From: RUG11237 sp964450185
GTDB lineage: Bacteria > Bacillota > Clostridia > Lachnospirales > Lachnospiraceae
Direction: 5' to 3'
NCBI GenBank assembly: GCA_964450185.1
Contig: CAYVCL010000005.1
Coordinates: forward strand, 1 to 61,040
Length of the DNA stretch: 61,040 bases
In this document: piece by piece, positions 51,518 to 59,647 of the stretch
Position numbering within the stretch: the first letter of the stretch is position 1
Layout of the letters: every line of letters starts with the position of its first letter
Made by a program: the position numbers and the translations under genes
Notes under the pieces: model-generated
Databases searched by the model: none
What the model was told of the DNA's origin: nothing
Seen by the model: only the letters and a program-made list of their open reading frames with translations

Positions 51518-52006
51518 ACGGCAAGAAAAGGAAAATACGAAGAATGGATAACAGGGGATGGGCTACTACGCCTTGAAGCCATGGCAAGGGATGGGTTAAC
51601 GGATGAGCAGATAGCCCACAACATAGGAATTAACAAAGCTACACTGTATGATTGGAAAAAACGATTTCCCGAATTTTCTAACGCCTTAAAAAGGGGAAAA
51701 GAGGTAGTGGATATAGAAGTAGAGAACGCACTACTAAAAAAGGCGCTGGGATTTAAGGAAACGGTAAAAAAGCCACAAAAAGTAAAGCGTGTGGTTTATA
51801 ACAATGGAAAAAAAGAGAAAGAATGGGAAGAAATTGTTGTTGCGGAAGAAGAAGTGTTTGTGCCACCGGATGTAACAGCGCAGATATATTGGTTGAAAAA
51901 TAGAAAACCGGAAAAATGGAGAGATAAGCAAACAGCAGAAAACAACACAGCAGAGGCATTGGAATACTTGGATAAAGTGCTGGGGCAGATTGGCGGTGTT
52001 GTGTAA
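51518..52006 (+). CDS. Terminase small subunit TerS, ACG start
   Basis: 162 residues from ACG 51518. The codon just before is an in-frame TAA, so translation must begin at or after ACG. AAGGCGGTG precedes it by 7 nt. The N-terminus ARKGKYEEWITGDGLLRLEA leads into the HTH (ARDGLTDEQIAHNIGINKATLYDWKKRFPEF) and the oligomerisation region. The first ATG (51581) would delete 21 residues. It recognises phage DNA for packaging. Confidence 0.88.
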   Translation, partial: TARKGKYEEWITGDGLLRLEAMARDGLTDEQIAHNIGINKATLYDWKKRFPEFSNALKRGKEVVDIEVENALLKKALGFKETVKKPQKVKRVVYNNGKKEKEWEEIVVAEEEVFVPPDVTAQIYWLKNRKPEKWRDKQTAENNTAEALEYLDKVLGQIGGVV

Positions 52007-53199
52007 CGGCATTTTCCGAAAAGCAACAAGAATTTTTCAATAATGCAAATCACCGATACAATATAAAAACGGGAGCAACTAGAGCTGGAAAAACATACAT
52101 GGACTACTTTGTAATTCCAAAGCGAATCCGGGAAAGGATAGGTAAGGAAGGGCTTGCCGTAATACTTGGAGTAACAAAGTCCACGATAGAGCGTAATATT
52201 TTGGAACCAATGCGCCAGTTGTGGGGGCCGACACTTGTAGGAGAGATTAATTCAAAAAATATCTGCTATTTGTTCGGGGAAAAAGTTTATTGTCTGGGTG
52301 CGGAGAAAGTAAGTCAGGTATCAAAACTACGAGGTGCATCTATAAAGTATTGCTATGGCGATGAAATGGCGGACTGGAATGAGGAGGTGTTTGAATTACT
52401 AAAGAGCCGACTGGATAAACCGTATTCCGTTATGGATGGAGCACTTAACCCGCAAGGTCCGAATCATTGGCTAAAAGCTTTCTTGGAGAGTGATACAGAC
52501 ATTTACTGTCAAAAGTACACAATCTTCGATAATCCGTTCCTGCCGGAAGAATTTGTTAATAACCTCTGCAAAGAATATTCCGGAAGTGTGTACTACAAGA
52601 GATATATCCTCGGGGAATGGGCACTGGCAGAGGGACTTGTGTACACCATGTTCAGCAGAGAAAAGCATATTGTCCATGGAGCATTGGAGTATGATTCGGG
52701 TTGTGTATATACACTGGCAATCGATTACGGTACAGTAAACCCGTTTGCAGCGGGGCTGTGGGAATATGATCGAAGAAAGAAAAAAGCTGTCATGGTGAAG
52801 GAACTGTATTATTCGGGAAGGGAAAGCGGAAAACGAGTAGATGATGAAACATATTACAAAATGATTAATGATATGATAGGAGATATTCGGTTGGAAAGTA
52901 TTATAATAGACCCTTCCGCAGCATCGTTTATCGAAACGATAAAGAAATACGGCAAATATACCGTAAAGGGTGCAGATAATGACGTAAAGAACGGAATACA
53001 GATAGTTACCAAGTATCTAAATGCTGGGATTCTCGGATTCCATGAAAGCTGTGAGAATATGTTTAAGGAATTTGAAAGCTACTCATGGGATGAAAAGGCA
53101 GGCGATGATACCGTAATAAAAGAAAACGACCATTTGTGTGACATGCTTAGATACTACTGCATGACGTTTCTACGAAGGGAATTGAGATATGTAATATAA
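52006..53199 (+). CDS. Terminase large subunit TerL, ACG start
   Basis: 397 residues from ACG 52006, which overlaps the TerS stop (TAACG). The Walker A motif is TGATRAGKTYMDYF at about residues 22-35; the first standard start, ATG 52099, is residue 32 and would cut this motif. Walker B is CYGDEMADW, and nuclease Asp residues lie in YTLAIDYGTVNPFA and IIIDPSAASF. Packaging motor ATPase/nuclease. No ATG, GTG or TTG lies between the upstream stop (51973) and ACG. Confidence 0.93.
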   Translation, partial: TAFSEKQQEFFNNANHRYNIKTGATRAGKTYMDYFVIPKRIRERIGKEGLAVILGVTKSTIERNILEPMRQLWGPTLVGEINSKNICYLFGEKVYCLGAEKVSQVSKLRGASIKYCYGDEMADWNEEVFELLKSRLDKPYSVMDGALNPQGPNHWLKAFLESDTDIYCQKYTIFDNPFLPEEFVNNLCKEYSGSVYYKRYILGEWALAEGLVYTMFSREKHIVHGALEYDSGCVYTLAIDYGTVNPFAAGLWEYDRRKKKAVMVKELYYSGRESGKRVDDETYYKMINDMIGDIRLESIIIDPSAASFIETIKKYGKYTVKGADNDVKNGIQIVTKYLNAGILGFHESCENMFKEFESYSWDEKAGDDTVIKENDHLCDMLRYYCMTFLRRELRYVI

Positions 53200-53214
53200 C
53201 AAAGGAGTGACAGA

Positions 53215-54702
53215 ACGAATATAATTAGTTGGATAAAGGAGAGATGGCAAACGCTATTTAAAGCAGATGTACAGAAAATTTTCAAGGTGAGAACACACCT
53301 GTCCAGTGAAATGGAAAATGCATTGCAGCTATGGAAAGAATTAGAGGGAACAAAAGGCTTGGTGCCTCCTTGGGTAGACGGAGAAAACGACATCAGGACG
53401 ATACGCTTTTCCAATACAGTTGCAAGAGAACTGGCAACGCTAATTACTCAGAATATCGATATAAAAGCCCAAGGGTTGTATGGAACAGGTGAGAAAGCGC
53501 TGTTTATTCAGGAAGCAATAGATAAAACATTCCTCACCAAGGCACAGGAGAACATCGAGAGAATGATTCGTTTGGGCGGCATAATGGCGAAATGGAATGG
53601 CAGCGGAATCGATTATATTTCAGCGGATGATTTTGTGGTAACAGAATTTGATTCAAACGGAACGATAGAAGGGTGTGTTTTCATGTCCTACTACAATGAG
53701 CATGATAAGTATTACACACGAGCAGAATGGCATAGGTTTGAGAGCGCAACAAGGACAAATGAAGCTACCGGAGAAATAGAGAAGATAAAGGTATACAAGG
53801 TTTCGAACAAAGCGTTTGTTTCCGGAAATAAACGAGAAAAGGGACGGGAAATAAGCTTAAAACACACAAAATGGAAAGATATTCAGGAAGAGATAGGCAT
53901 TGAGGGACTAAAAAAGCCATTGTTTGCATATTTGAAAAATCCATTTTCAAACACAATAGATGCAGATAGCCCGTTAGGAGCCTCCCTTTTTAGTGAATGT
54001 ATAGAAGAGTTACGCTGGTTGGACATTGCAATGTCAACAATGGGAATTGAAACGGAAGAATCTGCCCCGATAATGTTCGTAGATAATGGTACGGTGCAAT
54101 ATGCCAAGAATAATGCGATTAAGTTACCAAAGTTCATTCAAGGGATGGATATGGGTATTAACGCGTCGAATACAGTAGAACAGTGGCAACCAAATCTACA
54201 GGTAGCGAACAGAACGGACGGAATAAACTTTTATTTATCCATTATCAGTTATAAGTGTGGCTTTGACCCGGGATATTTTGTATTTAACGGCCAGAGTATT
54301 TCTATAGCAACAGCGACACAAGTGGAAGCCACAGAGCGAAGAACGGTAAACACAGTACTTTCCTACCGGAATTTGCTAGATAGACCGAATACAAACGGAG
54401 ATGGACGAGTTGGCTTTGTGCATGACATTGCATATATAATAGACACCATGTCAGCCATGAGCGGAGAAACAAAACCGGAAGACTATGGAAACTATAAATT
54501 ATACTGTGATTTTGCAGATATAACAGCCAATGCGGAAGAAGAAAAAGCGTTCGATTATCAATTATCCTTGCAGGGATATATGTCAAAAGCCCGGTTTTTA
54601 GTAAGACATTTGGGACTGACGGAGGAAGAAGCGGCGGCAATGGTGAAAGAGGCAGCGGAAGAACGAAACAGTGATAGTCCCGAAGGTGGATTTTTTGGGT
54701 GA
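53215..54702 (+). CDS. Portal protein (SPP1-like), ACG start
   Basis: 495 residues from ACG 53215, 7 nt after AAAGGAG with A at -1. The N-terminus NIISWIKERWQTLFKAD precedes the first usable GTG (53287) by 24 codons. SPP1/phi29-type portal features follow: NTVARELATLITQNIDIKAQ, MIRLGGIMAKWNGSGIDYIS, FQ-x-like KCGFDPGYFVFNGQSISIATATQVEATERRT. It forms the DNA entry pore of the capsid. Confidence 0.9.
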   Translation, partial: TNIISWIKERWQTLFKADVQKIFKVRTHLSSEMENALQLWKELEGTKGLVPPWVDGENDIRTIRFSNTVARELATLITQNIDIKAQGLYGTGEKALFIQEAIDKTFLTKAQENIERMIRLGGIMAKWNGSGIDYISADDFVVTEFDSNGTIEGCVFMSYYNEHDKYYTRAEWHRFESATRTNEATGEIEKIKVYKVSNKAFVSGNKREKGREISLKHTKWKDIQEEIGIEGLKKPLFAYLKNPFSNTIDADSPLGASLFSECIEELRWLDIAMSTMGIETEESAPIMFVDNGTVQYAKNNAIKLPKFIQGMDMGINASNTVEQWQPNLQVANRTDGINFYLSIISYKCGFDPGYFVFNGQSISIATATQVEATERRTVNTVLSYRNLLDRPNTNGDGRVGFVHDIAYIIDTMSAMSGETKPEDYGNYKLYCDFADITANAEEEKAFDYQLSLQGYMSKARFLVRHLGLTEEEAAAMVKEAAEERNSDSPEGGFFG

Positions 54703-54756
54703 AGTAGAGGAAAATCAACAAATTTTGAGATTTCAGAATAGAGAAGGAGTGGTTAA

Positions 54757-55263
54757 ACGGGAAAGAATGGAATACCAAAAAATTTTTTCAGAGCAGCGTT
54801 TGCAAGGTTAAGCATACTAAAAGTGGCTGACGGTGCGGCAATCAGTATTGATTTGGAACGACTGGGAAAACGTTTTGATGCTGCACAGGATGCACTGGAT
54901 GCACAGGCTTGGAACGATATGAAACAATATATACCGATGGAAAGTGGAACTCTGATTAGAGAAACAGAGATATTGAATAATTCAATCAGAGGAGTAGTAT
55001 ATGCATATCCGCCAGAACATGATTATGGGCATTATGTTCATGAGGGAATTTTGTATGTGGACCCCAAATATAAAATAGGGGCGCTTTATAAGGAGAATTA
55101 TGGTTATTGGAGCAGACCGGGAATTAAAAAAGTACCATCTGACCAAAAATTAGAATACAATACTGTACACCATCCAAAAGCGTGCGCACATTGGGAAGAT
55201 GAAGCCTATAGAGTGCATAAAAAGGAATGGGTAAAAGTAGCAAAGCGGGCAGTAAGGGGGTAG
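54757..55263 (+). CDS. Minor capsid protein, ACG start
   Basis: 168 residues from ACG 54757, preceded by an in-frame TAA and by AAGGAG 7 nt upstream. The sequence resembles phage minor capsid 2/HK97 gp10-like proteins: IPMESGTLIRETEILNNSIRG, VYAYPPEHDYGHYVHEGILYVDP, HHPKACAHWEDEAYR. First standard start would be GTG 54823 (residue 23). Confidence 0.8.
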   Translation, partial: TGKNGIPKNFFRAAFARLSILKVADGAAISIDLERLGKRFDAAQDALDAQAWNDMKQYIPMESGTLIRETEILNNSIRGVVYAYPPEHDYGHYVHEGILYVDPKYKIGALYKENYGYWSRPGIKKVPSDQKLEYNTVHHPKACAHWEDEAYRVHKKEWVKVAKRAVRG

Positions 55264-55268
55264 ATGGT

Positions 55269-56696
55269 ATGCTGACACCGGAGTATCTTCAAAGGATAGT
55301 TGAAAGAACAGAGGCAATAGTAACTGTTTTTAATAAAGCCATGACAGAAAAGGTTGCAAAAAGGATTTTGAACTTATTTGAGAAAAATGGAGAAGTTGAC
55401 CTGATACCTTCCAGCATATCAGATATAAAAAAGATAAAGGAATCCGGGAAGTTATTGGAGGAGATTGCGGAAGAAGTAGTAAGGTATACGCCGGGAATTG
55501 AGAAAGAAGTAGAAAAAGCTTTTGTGGATGCAGCCGATAAGATAAATATTGAGAACACAGAAAAACTGCATGATATGGTGGACATAAATGAGGAACTGAA
55601 AAGCGAATTGAAAGCAGCGGATATTAAACTTCCTGAGCTAACAGAAGACGAAAAGAATGGGATGCCAAAGAATGTGAAAGACCTTAACCTTTCTCCGAAG
55701 GAAGCCAGATTACTGGAGAGAGCATATAAAGTAACGAATGGAGAAATACGCAATCTAACTCAAACCACCGCCTGTGACTGGCAAAAAAAGTACATAGAAC
55801 TGTGTGACAATGCATATTGGAAAGTGACACATGGAGTATCACCGGCAGAAGCAATTAGAGAGGCTATCGATGAAGCTGCACAGTATGGTAGCCATGTTGT
55901 GTATGGAACAGGGCATAAGGATACGGTTGAGGTTGCAGTGGCAAGGGCTGTAAGAACCGGTATTGCACAGGCGGACGGTGATATAACACTTGCGCGTTGT
56001 GCAGAAGAAGGTATTACACATGTATTGGTATCTAGTCATTTAGGTGCAAGAAGCACGGACAAAGACGAACCGGCAAACCATGAATCGTGGCAGGGACAAG
56101 TATATAAACTGGATTGGAACAATGAGAAGTTAAAGAAGTATGGCATCACACCGGAAGAAGAACAGGAAAATGAAAAACATTTTGCATTTTTTCAGGTAAT
56201 AAAGAATTTTTTTCAAAGGTTTCAGAAAACGGATAAGACAGAATATAAAGACTTTATAACAACCACAGGTTATGGCACAGGAGAAGGGTTATGTGGTTGG
56301 AATTGTCGCCATAGCTTCAGTGTGTTTTACCCGGGAATAAACATAAACAATGAACCACAATATGACAGTGAAGAGAACAAGAAGGTTTATGAGGCAGAGC
56401 AAAAGCAGCGGGCTTTAGAAAGAAACATAAGAAAATTAAAACGGCGAGTACAGACAATGGAAATAGCCATGAAAGAAGCTCAGACGCCCCAAATTAAGGC
56501 AGAGTTGGAAAAGGAGTATAAAACACTAAGTGACAAATTAAAACTCAAAAACAGGGCATATACAGAGTTCTGCAAGAAAAATAACTTGCGAAGACTGGAA
56601 GACAGATTGTATATAGCGAAGACTAAAGGTGTACCAACCGGAGTGAAGGTTAATGATGAAAAAAATAGAAAACACATGGTGCAACCCAAAGGATAA
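55269..56696 (+). CDS. Minor capsid protein (MuF-like), ATG start
   Basis: 475 residues from ATG 55269. Long helical N-terminal part, then the phage minor capsid signature VAVARAVRTGIAQADGDITLARCAEEGITHVLVSSHLGARSTDKDEPANHESWQGQVY and FITTTGYGTGEGLCGWNCRHSFSVFYPG, and a coiled-coil tail. A genuine ATG start with T at -1, in contrast to its ACG-started neighbours. Ejected or head-attached protein. Confidence 0.88.
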   Translation: MLTPEYLQRIVERTEAIVTVFNKAMTEKVAKRILNLFEKNGEVDLIPSSISDIKKIKESGKLLEEIAEEVVRYTPGIEKEVEKAFVDAADKINIENTEKLHDMVDINEELKSELKAADIKLPELTEDEKNGMPKNVKDLNLSPKEARLLERAYKVTNGEIRNLTQTTACDWQKKYIELCDNAYWKVTHGVSPAEAIREAIDEAAQYGSHVVYGTGHKDTVEVAVARAVRTGIAQADGDITLARCAEEGITHVLVSSHLGARSTDKDEPANHESWQGQVYKLDWNNEKLKKYGITPEEEQENEKHFAFFQVIKNFFQRFQKTDKTEYKDFITTTGYGTGEGLCGWNCRHSFSVFYPGININNEPQYDSEENKKVYEAEQKQRALERNIRKLKRRVQTMEIAMKEAQTPQIKAELEKEYKTLSDKLKLKNRAYTEFCKKNNLRRLEDRLYIAKTKGVPTGVKVNDEKNRKHMVQPKG

Positions 56697-56727
56697 ATCC
56701 TTTTTGTGGGGTCACATATGTGTTTTC
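56670..56727 (+). terminator. Terminator after the minor capsid gene
   Basis: Long imperfect hairpin: outer stem AAACACAT/ATGTGTTT (56670-56677 with 56718-56725), inner stem AAAGGA/TCCTTT, ending in TTTT. It overlaps the 3' end of the gene and separates it from the tRNA cassette. Confidence 0.7.
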
Positions 56728-56778
56728 TATACACTAATATTACATGAGGCACAAAATAAATGTCAATGGGAAGTAAAA

Positions 56779-56794
56779 GTTGCACTGGTGCAAC
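56779..56794. repeat. 16-bp palindrome, copy 5 (variant)
   Basis: GTTGCACTGGTGCAAC, one base off the consensus palindrome, here in non-coding DNA about 25 bp upstream of the tRNA-cassette promoter. Confidence 0.75.
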
Positions 56795-56819
56795 TGATAG
56801 AACAGTAAAGAAAAATAGC

Positions 56820-56848
56820 TTGCAAACGCAACATTCATATGCTACACT
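56820..56848 (+). promoter_or_regulatory. Promoter of the tRNA cassette
   Basis: TTGCAA (56820-56825), 17-nt spacer, TACACT (56843-56848). Its ATATGCTACACT matches the late-region promoter at 49504 at 11 of 12 bases. It precedes the 48-residue gene and the tRNA. Confidence 0.72.
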
Positions 56849-56869
56849 ACAAAAGGAGTTGATAATACT

Positions 56870-57016
56870 ATGAGTGAAATGGAAATTTTACAAAAAATTA
56901 TTGAGAAGCTCAGAAACGATGAAATCAAGTCCGTAACAATACGGAAAAAGAAAAATGCAATCGTAATCAATGAGTCAAGGGAAAAACAAATAGCGAGCGT
57001 ATCTATTAGCGAATAG
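56870..57016 (+). CDS. Small protein upstream of the initiator-like tRNA
   Basis: 48 residues from ATG 56870 after AAAAGGAG: MEILQKIIEKLRNDEIKSVT then IRKKKNAIVINESREKQ. Basic and probably helix plus beta-hairpin. It is the only gene between the cassette promoter and the terminator/tRNA. Possible partner or regulator of the tRNA, but this is speculation. Confidence 0.55.
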   Translation: MSEMEILQKIIEKLRNDEIKSVTIRKKKNAIVINESREKQIASVSISE

Positions 57017-57031
57017 GTATAAGGATTCAGT

Positions 57032-57081
57032 GGAGTCAGTAAGCAGAGAAATCTGTTTGCCGGCTCCCTTTTTATTTTTTT
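57032..57081 (+). terminator. Strong terminator/attenuator just upstream of the tRNA
   Basis: A 16-bp stem with one mismatch and three G-U pairs (57032-57047 with 57052-57067), a GAAA tetraloop, then CTTTTTATTTTTTT. It ends 12 nt before the tRNA, leaving no room for a separate promoter, so the tRNA probably depends on read-through or processing. Confidence 0.85.
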
Positions 57082-57093
57082 CAAACTTAATAT

Positions 57094-57167
57094 CGCAGGG
57101 TGGAGCAGTCAGGAAGCTCAACAGTGTCGTTAGCTGGAGGTCGGCGGTTCGAATCCGTCCCCTGCAA
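57094..57167 (+). tRNA. Initiator-like tRNA with anticodon CGU
   Basis: 74 nt without CCA. Acceptor CGCAGGG/CCCTGCA leaves a C1-A72 mismatch; D-arm GAGC/GCTC gives the A11-U24 pair; D-loop of 9 nt; variable loop AGGTC; T-arm GGCGG-TTCGAAT-CCGTC; discriminator A73. All arm lengths match bacterial tRNA-fMet. The anticodon loop GTCGTTA (57126-57132) has U33, anticodon CGU (57128-57130) and U37. The three G-C pairs of the initiator anticodon stem are replaced by A29-U41, G30-C40 and U31-G39, and 27-43 is A-G. It would read ACG. Confidence 0.88.
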
Positions 57168-57215
57168 TTCCATAATGCTGACAGGCATTTAAAAATATTG
57201 TTAGGAGGAAGCAAC

Positions 57216-57839
57216 ATGAAAAACATCGAACAGATTCTGGCAGAGGCTGGAGTAGAAGTAACAGAGGAACAGAAGTCAAAAATCAATAAGCTGGTAGTAG
57301 AAAATTACAAAACAGTAGCAGATTATGACAAACAGAAGAAAAAATTAGAAACGGCTGAAACGGATAGGGATGCCTATAAAGAGCAGCTTGAAGATGCGCA
57401 GGAAACAATAAAAGGCTTCGATGGCGTAGATATCGAGAAAATGAATAAAGACATCGAAGATTGGAAGAAACGTGCGGAAACAGCCGAGAATGATGCAAAG
57501 CAGCAGCTTTTACAGCGTGACCAGAAAGACTGGTTAAAACAGAAGCTTGGAGCAGAAGGCTATGATGTAAAATCCCCAAGAATGATGAAATCCCTTATGA
57601 GTGACATTATGGACCCGGAAAGCGGTCTGAAATGGAAGGATGGACAGTTCATGGGATTGGATGATTACATGAAAGCAGAGAAAGAAAAGGATTCAACTTT
57701 GTACCTCACAAAAGAGGAAAAAGAAGCTGCTGAGGCAGGAGAAAAAGCAAAGTTAGAAGTTCCTAAGTTTACGGACCAGTCAGAAAGAAGTCAGGGAGAA
57801 CCTGCAAAAGAAACGAAAACAATGCCTAAAATTTGGTAA
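57216..57839 (+). CDS. Capsid scaffold protein (GP20-like)
   Basis: 207 residues from ATG 57216 after TTAGGAGG. MKNIEQILAEAGVEVTEEQK opens a typical phage minor structural GP20/scaffold protein: a long coiled coil (about 30-115) and a C-terminal part with DWLKQKLGAEGYDVKSPRMM. It lies just before the major capsid gene, as expected for scaffolds. An in-frame longer start at 57030 would run through the tRNA and is rejected. Confidence 0.85.
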   Translation: MKNIEQILAEAGVEVTEEQKSKINKLVVENYKTVADYDKQKKKLETAETDRDAYKEQLEDAQETIKGFDGVDIEKMNKDIEDWKKRAETAENDAKQQLLQRDQKDWLKQKLGAEGYDVKSPRMMKSLMSDIMDPESGLKWKDGQFMGLDDYMKAEKEKDSTLYLTKEEKEAAEAGEKAKLEVPKFTDQSERSQGEPAKETKTMPKIW

Positions 57840-57861
57840 GAAAAGAAGGAGAGTAGATTAA

Positions 57862-58698
57862 ACGGCAAGAATTGAGAGTCTTGGTATGTTGCTGGCGAGT
57901 GCCGGCAAGGAATATTTAAGCGAACTGTATGGTAAAGTAATCGAAAATGTAAACAAGCAGCTTGTGTCTGCAAGGATGAAAAACACAGACCTTTCCGGTA
58001 ATCCGGAAGCCGGTTCTGTAGAAGCAAAACGTTTTGTAAATGCTTCCAGTAAAGAATATGGAACAGCAAGAGCAAACGGAAAAGGAGATTCTGTAAAGGC
58101 AAAACCGGTAACAGTTGCAATTAACAATGACAAGGAAATTGTTGAGGAACTCGAACAGAAAGACGTGTCACTCTATGGCGTAGAAGGAATCATGGGAAAA
58201 AGAGCAAATAACCATGTGCAGAGAATGGCAGCGGAACTGGATACCGCCTTTTTTGCGGAAGCATACGCAGAGGGGACTAAGTTAACCCCAACAGCAACAG
58301 AACCCCTTGAAATTGTAGAGGAAGTCATTCAGGAGTGTGAAAACACAAAGAACGATTTCGTAGACGGTGTGCCTAGGGAAATGATGAACTTAGTATGTTC
58401 TACAGCCTATTATGGTAAGATTCGTTCAGCATTGGACAAAGTGAACAGAGCCAATGTGGACTCCTCAGAAGAAGAATTCAAGGTTTATCATGGGGTAAAG
58501 GCATTTTCAAGTGTGCACTTGCCTGATAATGTGGATTTCATGGTTCTGGTAGATGGAGCTGTAGCACAGCCTGTGATGAGTGAAGAGTATACCGCAGAAA
58601 AGATCCCGCTCAGTAATGCCTATGGCGTAGAATTGTTCTATCACTACGGAACAAAAGCGGTAACGCCGGACTTAATTTTCTATAAAGAGAAAGCTTAA
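57862..58698 (+). CDS. Major capsid protein, ACG start
   Basis: 278 residues from ACG 57862. An in-frame TAA directly precedes ACG, so no upstream start is possible; AAGGAG lies 10 nt upstream. The N-terminus ARIESLGMLLASAGKEYLSE leads into an HK97-type N-arm; VEELEQKDVSLYGVEGIMGKRANNHVQRMAAELDTAFF and AYGVELFYHYGTKAVTPDLIFYKEKA are capsid-like. The ATG at 57886 (residue 9) would remove the first residues of the N-arm. Confidence 0.87.
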   Translation, partial: TARIESLGMLLASAGKEYLSELYGKVIENVNKQLVSARMKNTDLSGNPEAGSVEAKRFVNASSKEYGTARANGKGDSVKAKPVTVAINNDKEIVEELEQKDVSLYGVEGIMGKRANNHVQRMAAELDTAFFAEAYAEGTKLTPTATEPLEIVEEVIQECENTKNDFVDGVPREMMNLVCSTAYYGKIRSALDKVNRANVDSSEEEFKVYHGVKAFSSVHLPDNVDFMVLVDGAVAQPVMSEEYTAEKIPLSNAYGVELFYHYGTKAVTPDLIFYKEKA

Positions 58699-58709
58699 GG
58701 AGGTAGCCT

Positions 58710-58889
58710 ATGAAAATTAAGACTTTAGATGGTAGAATTCTTGAAAGTAACAATGAACTGGTAATAGAACAGTGGAAAAAACTGGGTTACACAGAACACA
58801 AAGAAAAAAAGACTGCCACAAAAACAAAGGAAGCTGGAGCGGATACTGAAAAGGAAGCTGTTGAAAAAGAAATAACTGAAAACGAGTAA
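58710..58889 (+). CDS. Small head-associated protein, 59 residues
   Basis: ATG 58710 after AAGGAGG. MKIKTLDGRILESNNELVIE then WKKLGYTEHK and a charged Lys/Glu/Thr-rich tail. Short proteins of this kind lie between capsid and connector genes in Clostridia phages. Function unknown. Confidence 0.65.
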   Translation: MKIKTLDGRILESNNELVIEQWKKLGYTEHKEKKTATKTKEAGADTEKEAVEKEITENE

Positions 58890-58905
58890 ACAAAAGGAGG
58901 CCGTT

Positions 58906-59373
58906 ATGATGCTAGGAGATTATGAATTTTATATAAATACATATGGTGGTAGTGTTGTAACGGCCGAAGTTTTTCCGGCGTATCAACGCAAGGCGAAGGT
59001 CGCACTGGACCGCATTACATATGGTCATATCGTATGTGATACAGGTAGCTATGGACAGAAGGTAGATGGAAAGTTTGTAGCTTTCGCAGAGCAGGAATTA
59101 AGTGCCGTCCAAATGGCAGTCTGCGCCTTGACAGAAGAAATATACAGATTAGAAGCAGTAAAACAGCAGGCATTAGAAGGAAACGAAAACAACGGCAATA
59201 TAAAATCGAGAAGCAGCGGAGGAGAGTCCATAAGCTATGAAAGCAAAAGTACGGTATATGATGAAGTAATAAAAGATAACAGGAAGAAAATGCAATTTTA
59301 TCGCGACGTATTGCTGGAAAATATGCCGCCAGAGTTGTTTGAAGTAAATCCATTTTATGCAGGTAGGAGGTAG
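58906..59373 (+). CDS. Head-tail connector (gp6-like) protein
   Basis: 155 residues from ATG 58906. Helical N-terminal part with YQRKAKVALDRITYGHI, ALTEEIYRLE, and a C-terminal region ending PPELFEVNPFYAGRR, features of phage head-tail connectors. Position after the capsid gene supports it. Confidence 0.72.
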   Translation: MMLGDYEFYINTYGGSVVTAEVFPAYQRKAKVALDRITYGHIVCDTGSYGQKVDGKFVAFAEQELSAVQMAVCALTEEIYRLEAVKQQALEGNENNGNIKSRSSGGESISYESKSTVYDEVIKDNRKKMQFYRDVLLENMPPELFEVNPFYAGRR

Positions 59374-59374
59374 T

Positions 59375-59647
59375 ATGGAATTTGGTGAAGCATTAAAAGA
59401 ACTAAAAAAAGGAAAGAAAGTTGCACGTAGGGGGTGGAATGGCAAAGGAATGTTTGTTGTTTACCGGAAAGGATATCCCCAGGGAATCCCATGCAATAAG
59501 CAGACAGCTGAAGCATTAGGAATCAAAGAGGGTGATTCGTTTGTGTGCAATCCATATCTACAGATTAAACAGGTAGATGGCTCACATTCGATGTGGTTCC
59601 CATCCATTGGTGACGTGCTTGCGGATGACTGGGTAGTGGTTGAGTAA
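59375..59647 (+). CDS. DUF2829-domain protein
   Basis: 90 residues from ATG 59375 after TAGGAGG. MEFGEALKELKKGKKVARRGWNGKG and the C-terminal GDVLADDWVVVE are the DUF2829 signature. These small proteins are common in phages and are of unknown function, here inserted among connector genes. Stop and next start overlap (TAATG). Confidence 0.88.
   Translation: MEFGEALKELKKGKKVARRGWNGKGMFVVYRKGYPQGIPCNKQTAEALGIKEGDSFVCNPYLQIKQVDGSHSMWFPSIGDVLADDWVVVE

Noticed and set aside
57094..57167. Ordinary tRNA-Thr(CGU)
   Set aside because: An elongator tRNA would have a paired 1-72 and a pyrimidine-purine 11-24 pair. Here C1-A72 and A11-U24 are initiator features. The altered 3-GC stem leaves some doubt, which is stated in the finding.
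57030..57215. Upstream in-frame extension of the scaffold gene
   Set aside because: It runs through the terminator and the tRNA; ATG 57216 has a good ribosome binding site.
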